Source: Chloroflexota bacterium (GTDB lineage: Bacteria > Chloroflexota > Dehalococcoidia > SM23-28-2 > RBG-16-64-32). Taken from it: a stretch of 13,035 bases of DNA. The position numbers and the translations under genes were made by a program. Below are positions 6,764-13,035 of this stretch, in pieces. Position 1 is the first letter of the stretch. Each line of letters starts with the position of its first letter. The stretch is from the NCBI GenBank assembly GCA_005880055.1, contig VBJS01000072.1, positions 1 through 13,035 of the forward strand, given 5' to 3'. The notes under the pieces were generated by a model. The model had not been told where the DNA came from, did no database searches, and saw only the letters and a program-made list of their open reading frames with translations.

Positions 6764-6794
6764 GTTCTCAACAGCCGGTACGAGTTATCAACAG
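6764..6794. promoter_or_regulatory. Paired 11-bp direct repeats, candidate regulator sites
   Basis: GTTCTCAACAG (6764-6774) and GTTATCAACAG (6784-6794) match at 10 of 11 bases and are exactly 20 bp apart, about two helical turns. Each contains the dyad GTT-N3-AAC. They lie between the divergent starts of the beta-lactamase-like gene and glcD, so one regulator bound on one face of the DNA could act on either gene. Confidence 0.45.
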
Positions 6795-6810
6795 AATAAA
6801 CGCAGGAGTA

Positions 6811-6833
6811 GGCATTAAGGATACCTGAATGCC
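6811..6833. promoter_or_regulatory. 23-bp imperfect palindrome upstream of glcD, candidate operator
   Basis: GGCATT (6811-6816) and AATGCC (6828-6833) are perfect reverse complements. Inside them AGG (6818-6820) and CCT (6824-6826) also pair, with one mismatch and a 3-base centre. It lies about 50 bp before the predicted glcD -10 element, a usual place for an activator or repressor of an operon for 2-hydroxyacid use. Confidence 0.45.
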
Positions 6834-6882
6834 GGTGCTGGCGATCGCTTGCTTCACGCTTTATGGGCTATCGGCTGCCTGC

Positions 6883-6888
6883 TAGACT
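6883..6888 (+). promoter_or_regulatory. -10 element of a predicted leaderless glcD promoter
   Basis: TAGACT fits TANNNT and is followed by exactly six bases before the GTG start at 6895, so transcription would begin at the G of the start codon. There is no ribosome binding site upstream. A -35 match 17 bp upstream (TTTATG) is weak, consistent with a promoter that needs an activator. Confidence 0.45.
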
Positions 6889-6894
6889 AGCTTC

Positions 6895-8337
6895 GTGACC
6901 GCCGCGAAGCGCCTCATACGCGAACTGCAGTCGGCTCTGGGCCGCCGCTGGGTGCTTCATGCTCCCGAAGACCTGCTCGTCTACGAATACGACGCGACGA
7001 TTGACCGCGCCCTTCCCCAGGCCGTCGTCCTTCCCGAGAGCGCGCAGCAGGTGGCACAAGCGGTGCGTATCGCCCGGCGTTACGGACTCCCGGTAACCGC
7101 CCGCGGAGCCGGCACCGGGCTCTCCGGGGGCGCACTCGCCTGCGAGGGCGGCGTGGTCATCGTGATGACCCGCATGAACCGCGTCATCAAGATTGACGCC
7201 GAAAACCAGCTAGCCGTGGTGGAGCCGGGTGTCATTAACCTGGATATCTCCAAAGCGGCGGCGCCTTACGGCCTCTACTATGCGCCGGACCCTTCCAGCC
7301 AGAAGGCGTGCACCATCGGCGGGAACATCGCGGAGAACGCCGGCGGCCCCCACTGCCTGCGCTACGGTACGACTACGAACCATGTGCTCGCCCTGGAGAT
7401 CGTGACTGCTGACGGGGAGATCGCGGAGATCAGCGCCACCCAGGCGGGCTACGACCTGACTGGGGTTCTGGTCGGCTCCGAGGGCACCCTCGCCATTGTC
7501 ACAAAGGCGACTCTGCGTTTGCTGCACAAGCCGGAGGCAACGATTACACTCCTCGCCATCTTCGATAGAGTGAGCGAGGCTTCCGAAACGGTGTCCGCGA
7601 TCATCAGTGCGGGCATCCTGCCCGCGGCGCTAGAAATGATCGACAAAAACACGATGGACGCCGTTGAGGAGTTCGCTCACTGCGGCTACCCGCCCGACGC
7701 CGGCGCCGTCCTCCTGATCGAAGTGGAGGGGCTGTCCGAGGAGGCCGAGGAGCAGGCGAACGAGGTGCGCTCGATCTGCGAGAAGTTCGGCGTGCGAGAG
7801 CTGCGCACGGGCACCGACCCAGCAGAGCGGGAGCGCCTATGGGCCGGGCGCAAGAGCGCGTTAGGCGCCCTCGGCCGCAAGGCGCCATCCTATTACATCC
7901 TGGACGGCGTGGTGCCGCGCACGAAACTGCCGTCTGTTCTCGCCGAGGTCTACCAGGCCTGCGACCGCTTCGGCTTCGCCGTGGCCAACGTCTTCCACGC
8001 CGGGGACGGCAACCTTCATCCCAACGTCCTGTTCGACGAGCGCGTACCGGGCGCGACCGCGCGCGTGCTGGAGCTTGGCGAAGAGATCATGCGTCTGTGC
8101 GTCGAGGCCGGCGGCTCGATCTCCGGCGAGCATGGGGTGGGTTTCGAGAAACGAAGCTACATGAGCTGGATCTTCTCGGAGGACGATCTAGAGGTAATGG
8201 CCCGCCTCAAGGCCGCCTTCGGCGCCGGCGATGGGTTCAATCCCGGCAAGGTCTTCCCTACCTCTAAAGGCTGCGGCGAGGTCTCTTCTCATATGCGAGC
8301 GGCGATAGCTAAAGCCGGGCCCGGGGCCTACGTGTGA
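6895..8337 (+). CDS. glcD: Glycolate oxidase / D-2-hydroxyacid dehydrogenase, FAD subunit GlcD
   Basis: The catalytic flavin subunit that oxidises glycolate (or a related D-2-hydroxyacid such as D-lactate) to the 2-oxoacid. Its 480 residues match the family. The FAD-binding PCMH-type domain shows PVTARGAGTGLSGGAL (66-81), VVEPGV (108-113), the PDPSSQKACTIGGNIAENAGGP run (131-152, read with a central gap) and GSEGTLAIVTKATL (194-207). The C-terminal FAD-oxidase domain shows NVFHAGDGNLHPN (365-377), GGSISGEHGVG (406-416) and FNPGKVFP (448-455). The start is GTG at 6895, which gives a normal N-terminus and fits a leaderless mRNA. It leads a three-gene operon in which each stop overlaps the next start. 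Substrate choice between glycolate and D-lactate cannot be decided from sequence alone, but the separate GlcE and GlcF subunits favour glycolate oxidase. Confidence 0.93.
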   Translation: MTAAKRLIRELQSALGRRWVLHAPEDLLVYEYDATIDRALPQAVVLPESAQQVAQAVRIARRYGLPVTARGAGTGLSGGALACEGGVVIVMTRMNRVIKIDAENQLAVVEPGVINLDISKAAAPYGLYYAPDPSSQKACTIGGNIAENAGGPHCLRYGTTTNHVLALEIVTADGEIAEISATQAGYDLTGVLVGSEGTLAIVTKATLRLLHKPEATITLLAIFDRVSEASETVSAIISAGILPAALEMIDKNTMDAVEEFAHCGYPPDAGAVLLIEVEGLSEEAEEQANEVRSICEKFGVRELRTGTDPAERERLWAGRKSALGALGRKAPSYYILDGVVPRTKLPSVLAEVYQACDRFGFAVANVFHAGDGNLHPNVLFDERVPGATARVLELGEEIMRLCVEAGGSISGEHGVGFEKRSYMSWIFSEDDLEVMARLKAAFGAGDGFNPGKVFPTSKGCGEVSSHMRAAIAKAGPGAYV

Positions 8338-9608
8338 TGGTGAAAGAGGTCTCTCTCATCGGCGAACTTCAGTCTATTGCCGGCGCCGGCCTGGCGGAGG
8401 AAGGCCCGGCTTGCACCGCCTTCGCTGTTGACGGTTTGACACCGCGCGCCGTGGTTCGCCCGTCGACATACCAGGGCGTGGCTGAAGTCCTCCGCTATGG
8501 CAACACGAACCGCCTGACTGTGATATCCTGGGGCGCCGGCTCGATGATGCAGACGGGAAACCGGCCTTCGAAGTACGACATTGCCCTCAGCGTCGCCGGC
8601 CTCACCGGCATCGTCGAATACGAACCGGCCGACCTCACCGTCACCTGTCGAGCGGGAGAGCCGCTCGTTGCGCTCCAGGAGCAGCTCCGCAGATCCAGGC
8701 AGATGCTGCCGTCCGGGCCGTTTGCCTCAAGAGAAGCCACGGTCGGCGGCATTGTGGCTACGGCTGGCGCCTCCGCCTCCCGGCACGCCTACGGGACACC
8801 GCGCGACTTCACGATCGGGATGCAAGTGGTGACGGCGGATGGGCGAATTACGCGTACCGGGGGCAAGGTCGTCAAGAACGTGGCCGGCTACGACCTGTGC
8901 AAGCTCTATACGGGCTCCCGCGGCACCCTGGGGGTGATCGTGGAGCTGACGTTTAAGCTCGCGCCACAGCCGCGCCACGAACAGCGGGAGGCTCTTGCCT
9001 TCGATGACGCCGCCACCGCCTGCGCCTTCGCTCGTGAACTGGAGCGGCAGGGGATGAGCGTCAAGGCCTTCACGCTGCTCAACCGCGCGGCAACCGGCCT
9101 TCCGCGGGGCGGTTACGTCTTGGCCGTGGACCTCGCCGGGACGCAGGCCGCTGTCAACCGCTGCTGGGAGACCCTCTCCACGCTCGCCGGCGCCGCGCAG
9201 CAACTGTCAGAAGCAGAGGCGGAACGCTATGCCGGCGCTGAAGCCGAACTCCAGACAGCCGCGAGCGTGACCCTGGAGTGCGAGATCACCGTCCTGCCCT
9301 CAGACCTCCCGGTCCTCATCGAGCGCCTGGGGGAGACGCTTGAGCCCGGCATCGTCGCCTATCCCACGATCGGCCTGGCGCGCGCCTTCTGGACGGCGGG
9401 AGACGCCGAGGCGATCCTCACGGATCTTACGGCAGCTTTCCGGAAGATAGGCGGAAGCATGCTCGTCCGCCGCTGCCCGCCGTCGCTCAAGTCGCGGATC
9501 GATGTATTCGGAGAAGTGCCGCCTTCCTTCCCGCTCATGCAGCGCCTGAAGCGCGAATTCGATCCCAACGGGACGCTGAGCCCCGGCAGGTTTGTGGGCA
9601 GGCTCTGA
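8337..9608 (+). CDS. glcE: Glycolate oxidase FAD-binding subunit GlcE
   Basis: The second flavin subunit of the glycolate oxidase complex, related to the FAD-binding half of GlcD. In its 423 residues the PCMH-type FAD domain shows ISWGAGSMMQTGN (63-75), LTVTCRAGEPL (100-110), a shortened GGIVATAGASASRHAYGTPRDF region (138-158), VKNVAGYDLCKLYTGSRGTLGVI (179-201, the typical GlcE block), and a C-terminal SLKSRIDVFG...FDPNGTLSPGRF. The HAGDGNLHP motif of GlcD is absent, as expected for GlcE. ATG at 8337 shares one base with the glcD stop (TGATG); a GTG at 8334 is an alternative. Translational coupling should keep subunit levels equal. Identification is firm at the family level, and the operon position supports it. 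Confidence 0.92.
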   Translation: MVKEVSLIGELQSIAGAGLAEEGPACTAFAVDGLTPRAVVRPSTYQGVAEVLRYGNTNRLTVISWGAGSMMQTGNRPSKYDIALSVAGLTGIVEYEPADLTVTCRAGEPLVALQEQLRRSRQMLPSGPFASREATVGGIVATAGASASRHAYGTPRDFTIGMQVVTADGRITRTGGKVVKNVAGYDLCKLYTGSRGTLGVIVELTFKLAPQPRHEQREALAFDDAATACAFARELERQGMSVKAFTLLNRAATGLPRGGYVLAVDLAGTQAAVNRCWETLSTLAGAAQQLSEAEAERYAGAEAELQTAASVTLECEITVLPSDLPVLIERLGETLEPGIVAYPTIGLARAFWTAGDAEAILTDLTAAFRKIGGSMLVRRCPPSLKSRIDVFGEVPPSFPLMQRLKREFDPNGTLSPGRFVGRL

Positions 9609-10882
9609 TGCCCGGCGGGCCGATCCACCAGAGCGCCTTCGGCAGCGAGGCCGACCTTTCGCGCTGCGTGCACTGCGGCCTCTGCCTTCAGCACTGCCCC
9701 ACCTACCTCGAAACCGGCCTGGAGACTGAGTCTCCCCGTGGGCGGTTGCACCTTATCCGCGCCCTCAGCGAGGGCCGTATCGACCTGGCCGGCAACACGA
9801 TGGGCCACCTAGACATGTGCCTGCAGTGCCGTAACTGCGAGGCAGTCTGCCCTTCCGGCGTCCCATACGGCCGCATCATGGAGCACGCCCGCGCGGCCGT
9901 GATCGAGAGTCGCCGCGCGCCCGTACCCTGGCGCCTCCGCTCCCTCTTTCTGCGAGAGGTCATCGCCCGGCCGGGCCGCCTCCGGGCCCTGGCCGCTGCC
10001 CTGCGCTTCTACCGCCGCTCCGGCCTCCGCGCCCTGGCCGAGAGCATCCCGCTGCTCCGCGACCGCGCGCTTTTGGCGCCGAGCATCGCCGGCCGTCCGT
10101 TCACCGGTACAGGCGTCCTGGCGCGGCCGAAAGGCGAGCCCGTCGCCCGCGTCGCGCTGCTCACCGGCTGCATCATGCCCCTCGCTTACGGCCGCGTTCA
10201 CCGCGCCACGGTGCGCGTTCTCGCTGCAAACGGATGCGAGGTTATCGCACCGGTGGACCAGTCGTGTTGCGGCGCCCTCCAGGCCCACAACGGCGACAGA
10301 CAAACAGCGCAGGCCCTCGCCCGTCGCAACATCGATGCCTTCCTGGAGGACGGCTGCGACTTCGTCGTCGTGAACTCCGCCGGCTGCGGCGCCGCGATGA
10401 AGGAGTACGGCGAGCTATTGTCTCAAGACGCCGTCTATTCGGAGCGGGCTCGGGTTCTCGCCGCCAGGGTCAAAGATATACATGAGTTCCTCCTGGAACT
10501 CCCCTTCCGGCCGCCTACCGGCCGCCTGGAGGCGTCCGTCACATTCCAGGACCCGTGCCACCTGGCCCACGCCCAGCGAATCCGCGAGGCTCCACGCCGC
10601 ATCCTCCAGTCAATCCCAGGCGTCCAGTTCGTCGAGATGGAGCACGCCGACCGCTGTTGCGGTAGTGCCGGTGTGTACTCCTTCACTCAGCCGCAGATGT
10701 CCCTACAACTGCTCCAGCGAAGAATTGATGAAGTCCGCGCGTCCGGGGCCGCCGTCGTCGCCACTGCTAACCCAGGGTGCATGGCGCAAATCGAGGCCGG
10801 CCTGCGCCGAAACCGCCTGCCCGTGCGAGTGGGCCACGTAATTGAGCTGCTGGATGCCGCTTATCGCGCAGAGCATCGATAG
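9608..10882 (+). CDS. glcF: Glycolate oxidase iron-sulfur subunit GlcF
   Basis: The electron-transfer subunit, passing electrons from the flavin subunits probably to membrane quinone. Its 424 residues begin with two 4Fe-4S motifs: CVHCGLCLQHCP (C20, C23, C26, C30) and CLQCRNCEAVCPSG (C71, C74, C77, C81). Two CCG (DUF3390/heterodisulfide-reductase-type) domains follow: TGCIMPLAYG leading to QSCCGALQAHNGD (CCG at 220-222), and FQDPCHLAHAQR leading to DRCCGSAGVYSFTQP (CCG at 350-352) with NPGCMAQIEAG. All key cysteines are present. No membrane segment is seen, so membrane contact would be peripheral. The ATG overlaps the glcE stop by one base (TGATG). It is the last gene of the operon; structured repeats follow it. 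Confidence 0.94.
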   Translation: MPGGPIHQSAFGSEADLSRCVHCGLCLQHCPTYLETGLETESPRGRLHLIRALSEGRIDLAGNTMGHLDMCLQCRNCEAVCPSGVPYGRIMEHARAAVIESRRAPVPWRLRSLFLREVIARPGRLRALAAALRFYRRSGLRALAESIPLLRDRALLAPSIAGRPFTGTGVLARPKGEPVARVALLTGCIMPLAYGRVHRATVRVLAANGCEVIAPVDQSCCGALQAHNGDRQTAQALARRNIDAFLEDGCDFVVVNSAGCGAAMKEYGELLSQDAVYSERARVLAARVKDIHEFLLELPFRPPTGRLEASVTFQDPCHLAHAQRIREAPRRILQSIPGVQFVEMEHADRCCGSAGVYSFTQPQMSLQLLQRRIDEVRASGAAVVATANPGCMAQIEAGLRRNRLPVRVGHVIELLDAAYRAEHR

Positions 10883-10925
10883 CGCAAGCAGCCGGCGCCG
10901 ATACGAACTGAGCGACCCGCAAACC

Positions 10926-11058
10926 GCTTTGGCTGCCGCACCGCCGAGTTTAGAAAGCCTCGCCTACATTATCGTGTAGCGGCTGGAAGCCTCGGCTACG
11001 TTATCACGTGGCGGCTCGAAAGCTTCGGCTACGTCACCCTAGCCCGAGAGGGCGTAGC
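10926..11058. repeat. Tandem hairpin repeats (REP-like) after glcF
   Basis: Two units share one layout: AGCC, 4 bases, CTACR, TTATCR, YGTRG, C, GGCT (10956-10984 and 10988-11016, period 32). Stem base 5 is A-T in the first and G-C in the second, a compensatory change, which argues that pairing matters. A third, diverged copy begins at 11021 and pairs instead as GCTACG (11028-11033) with CGTAGC (11053-11058), with CCCT/AGGG inside. A degenerate fourth copy may lie at about 10926-10943. There is no T-run. Possible roles are mRNA 3'-end protection, termination with Rho, or a REP-like dispersed element. Confidence 0.6.
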
Positions 11059-11072
11059 GCTGAATTCACGGG

Positions 11073-11102
11073 CTGTTAACCAGTCTTCCTCCTCCTGTTA
11101 AC
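11073..11102. promoter_or_regulatory. Repeated CTGTTAAC words upstream of the sigma gene
   Basis: CTGTTAAC occurs at 11073-11080 and 11095-11102, 22 bp apart, each containing the palindrome GTTAAC and each followed closely by a GTC. The spacing of about two helical turns suggests a pair of protein-binding sites. They lie about 240 bp before the sigma gene, so their target is uncertain. Confidence 0.3.
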
Positions 11103-11234
11103 TGTCAATTCGCTTTACTCGTGAGATACTCTTCATGAAGCGAACGGAGATCATGTCAAGAATCGCCATTGTAGAAAATTTCTTCACCAATCGCATGCGC
11201 GTAAAAGTAACCCAAACTTTACTTATTGAAACGT

Positions 11235-11259
11235 GTAACGCCTCGCTTGCGGCCGCGTC
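11235..11259 (+). promoter_or_regulatory. Possible ECF-type promoter of the sigma gene
   Basis: GTAAC (11235-11239), a 16-bp spacer, then CGTC (11256-11259) resembles the AAC / CGTC pattern of ECF sigma promoters, which often drive their own sigma gene. Transcription would start near 11266, leaving a leader of about 75 bases. It is a short pattern and could be chance. Confidence 0.3.
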
Positions 11260-11340
11260 TATTGTTCATCCCGCAGATGGTGACGCGAAAAAGCGTCCAT
11301 TTAGCCTCGCTCAGATACGGGGCGGAACAGGACTGAGCAG

Positions 11341-11970
11341 ATGTCGACAATGGATATCGCCTTAACCGAACGGGCCGCGAAGCCGCAGGTCGCCGCATCC
11401 CGAGTGACATCACCGGCCCAGATATCGCCGGCCGATGCAGGCACTCAGAACGGCCAGCTTGGAGAGTTCTCGGACCTTTACCACGAGTACTTCCCGAAGG
11501 TCTTCGCCTACGTCTACGGCCGCGTCCAGGACAAGGAGATATCGCTGGACATCGTTTCGGATGTCTTCGAAAAGGCGTTCATCAAGAAGAAATCCCTCCG
11601 CTCCCCGGACTCCTTCGGTTCCTGGCTCTTCACCATCGCCCGCAACGAAGTATCGTCCCACTGGCGTAAAGAAAAGCCGGCCGCCAAAGCAGCGCAGGAC
11701 GCGGCCTGGGAGCAGGAGCTATACCACCAGCCGCGCGGCCCAGAGGAGACAATCCTCCACCGCGAGCGCCTGGACGCGCTTTCCCTGCTCGTCCGCCAAC
11801 TGCCCCGAAGGGAGCAAGAGATCATCGCCCTCAAGTTTGACGCTGAGCTAACGAACCGCGAGATAGCGAACGTCCTGGGCACAAGCGAGGTGAACGTTAG
11901 AGTGACCATCTTCCGTGCCCTGCGCAAGCTGCGCGAAAAGATGCAGTCCAGCGGAGCCGGTCACCCATGA
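11341..11970 (+). CDS. Sigma-70 family (ECF-like) RNA polymerase sigma factor
   Basis: A 209-residue sigma factor with regions 2 and 4 only, which directs RNA polymerase to an alternative promoter set. Region 2 covers about 43-112: FSDLYHEYFPKVFAYVYGR, DIVSDVFEKAF (the -10 recognition helix area) and SFGSWLFTIARNEVSSHWRK. Region 4 covers about 145-202: LVRQLPRREQEIIALKF, then the helix-turn-helix LTNREIANVLGTSEVNVRVTIFRALRKLRE. The first 40 residues are a Pro/Ala-rich extension not needed for the fold. The ATG at 11341 is preceded by AGGA about 10 bases upstream; an ATG at 11350 is possible. The last codon overlaps the next start as ATGA, so the downstream membrane protein is very likely its translationally coupled partner. 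The activating signal is unknown. Confidence 0.9.
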   Translation: MSTMDIALTERAAKPQVAASRVTSPAQISPADAGTQNGQLGEFSDLYHEYFPKVFAYVYGRVQDKEISLDIVSDVFEKAFIKKKSLRSPDSFGSWLFTIARNEVSSHWRKEKPAAKAAQDAAWEQELYHQPRGPEETILHRERLDALSLLVRQLPRREQEIIALKFDAELTNREIANVLGTSEVNVRVTIFRALRKLREKMQSSGAGHP

Positions 11971-12050
11971 ACGAACAGGAGCGGGCCGATTGGCTGGCCC
12001 GCGCCCTCGATGAAATACTCAACCAGCGGCAGGCGCCGCCGCCCCCGTAG
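11967..12050 (+). pseudogene. N-terminal fragment of the sigma-linked membrane protein, in a different frame from the rest
   Basis: This ATG overlaps the sigma stop (ATGA) and opens a 27-codon frame that starts MNEQERADWLARALDEIL and ends in QAPPPP then TAG at 12048. It looks like the N-terminal helix of the protein continuing from about 12041 in the -1 frame. That second frame has no start codon until 12200. One extra C in the C5 run at 12042-12046 would join them. The break may be a real mutation, a frameshift signal or a sequencing error. Confidence 0.65.
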
Positions 12051-13035
12051 CCCGTTCTCGCGCTCAGTGCGGCCGCGCGGCGGCCGAAGCCGGTCTCCAG
12101 TACGAAGGCATCGTCTGGCGCCGCGTCCTTGAGCGCCTTCACTCGCACCCGAACCCCGAAGATTTCGCAAAAGACAGCGCTGCCTCCGAGTTCCACGGCA
12201 TGGAATCAGTCATCCGGCTGCGTAAGCAGTTTTCCCAGCAACTCCTGGACGTGGCCCAGACGCGCCGCGAGGCTGTCTGGGACACCGTGGAGTCCCGTGT
12301 GCAGCAGCCTGGCCCGAAGTTCTCCATCTTCCGCCGGCTCTCCGGGCTTCGCGGTAACAGGGCCACTGTTCCCAGCCTGGAAGGGTTGCCGGTGGCGCAA
12401 ACCGCCTGGCACGCAACGGGCACGAGCAGCCAGCAGGTCATCGAGGCCGCGCGGCGTCGCCGGGCCCTCGCCAGGATGCGCCAGGACGCGTCCGTCCACT
12501 CAGAAAGCCGAGTCTGGTCTCTGGTGCGCTCCCGGCTAACTGCTCGCAACGCCGAGCCTGCGCCCGAGGGCTCCTCCGTCGGCTGGCCACGTCTGGCCCT
12601 CGCCGGCGCAGCGGTGGCGCTCCTGATCGCCGCTGTTGGCCCACTCCCGAGCGCCGGACTGGCCCATCACCCGGCCATTGGTCTCGTTGACTTCATTGGA
12701 GACAAGACCGGTGTTCGCACTGACAGCGCTCCTCCTACGGCTGTGCCTCCGGCGGACGTCCTGCAGGGCATACCGGCAACAGTGGAGCAGGCATCGGAAG
12801 TCCTGGGGCTCAGGCTTTCCGAACCGTCGGACATGGACGAGCGCGGTTACCAGCAGGCATCATCAATGCTATTCGCTCGGGGCGTGACCGCCGCTGACAG
12901 CGGCGTCTTCGTCCTCACGTACGCCTCATCGGATGCGACTGTAACAATCCTCCAGGAGGCGGCCGGCAGCGCCTCCATGAACGCGCCTGAGGGCGCAGCT
13001 CGCACGGTCACCCTCGCCGATGGGACGCCGGCCGT
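12014..13035 (+). CDS. Anti-sigma-like membrane protein with VWxxVxxR repeats and DUF4367-like domain; frame-disrupted 5' end, cut by window edge
   Basis: This frame is open from 12014 to the window end and has no ATG before 12200, so its true start is probably 11967 in the other frame. Joined that way, the protein shows three similar helices, VWRRVLERL (about 50-58), VWDTVESRV (94-102) and VWSLVRSRL (163-171), in a charged N-terminal part. One membrane helix follows (about 187-205, within LALAGAAVALLIAAVGPLP), then an outer part beginning VEQASEVLGLRLSEPS with VFVLTYASSDATVTILQ, which resembles DUF4367. The layout (inside, one membrane pass, outside sensor) and the overlap with the sigma gene suggest a membrane regulator of that sigma. 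No zinc-finger HxxxCxxC motif is present, so it is not a ZAS-type anti-sigma. The C-terminus lies outside the window. Confidence 0.65.

Larger units (their letters stand above)
10883..11340. other. Gene-free region between glcF and the sigma factor gene
   Basis: The first half (to about 11060) holds tandem hairpin repeats. The second half is AT-richer than its surroundings and contains two CTGTTAAC words 22 bp apart (11073 and 11095) and a possible ECF-type promoter. A frame at 11135-11365 is open but lacks a ribosome binding site and overlaps the sigma gene, so I do not call it. Confidence 0.7.

Noticed and set aside
6785..6793. DnaA-box-like TTATCAACA
   Set aside because: One mismatch to consensus, a single copy, no AT-rich origin region or dnaA/dnaN nearby; better explained as part of the 11-bp repeat pair.
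6367..6828. 153-codon plus-strand frame opposite the beta-lactamase-like gene
   Set aside because: It mirrors the Pro/Thr-rich linker and membrane helix region on the other strand; composition is explained by that gene.
10926..11058. CRISPR array
   Set aside because: Units are directly adjacent, diverge from each other, have no unique spacers, and no cas genes are near.
11135..11365. 76-codon open frame upstream of and overlapping the sigma gene
   Set aside because: No ribosome binding site, no family resemblance, overlaps the sigma start in another frame, and lies in an AT-richer region that looks like promoter DNA.

Overview
This is a GC-rich bacterial chromosome segment with tightly packed genes and short operons. 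The likely source is a Chloroflexota-type organism (Dehalococcoidia or a relative). That assignment is an inference from three things: a surface protein with proline/threonine-rich linkers of the kind common in Chloroflexota, a luciferase-like (possibly F420-dependent) oxidoreductase, and a sigma factor overlapping a VW-repeat/DUF4367-like membrane protein. No rRNA, tRNA, transposase or CRISPR array is visible.

Left part (1-3801). A minus-strand pair comes first: a polyprenyl diphosphate synthase cut by the window edge, then YjbQ upstream of it, with one base between them. After a gene-free stretch, a 59-residue DUF1059 protein on the plus strand has a clear TTGACA promoter and a strong ribosome binding site. 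It converges on a three-gene minus-strand operon (DinB-like protein, LLM-class oxidoreductase, unknown 101-residue protein) with 2-3 bp gaps. A perfect-core hairpin lies between the convergent ends.

Middle (3900-6740). A glycerol kinase on the plus strand ends 3 bp from the stop codon of a minus-strand, membrane-anchored class A beta-lactamase-like protein. That protein keeps the fold signature but has Cys and Met where the catalytic Ser and Lys should be, and its domain sits between two Pro/Thr-rich linkers.

Right part (6895-10882). Three plus-strand genes form a glycolate (or D-2-hydroxyacid) oxidase operon, glcD-glcE-glcF, joined by TGATG stop/start overlaps. GlcD and GlcE are flavin subunits; GlcF carries two 4Fe-4S clusters and two CCG domains. 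The upstream region holds two GTT-N3-AAC repeats 20 bp apart, a 23-bp dyad, and a -10 hexamer placed so that transcription would begin at the GTG start codon.

End (10883-13035). A 458-bp gene-free region contains tandem hairpin repeats with a compensatory base change and then an AT-richer stretch. It is followed by an ECF-like sigma factor. The sigma stop codon overlaps (ATGA) the start of a membrane protein with three VWxxVxxR repeats. As sequenced, that protein is split by a -1 frame change at a C5 run, and it continues past the window end.

The most notable items are the disrupted sigma partner, the active-site-less beta-lactamase fold protein, the tandem hairpins downstream of glcF, and the paired regulatory sites upstream of glcD.
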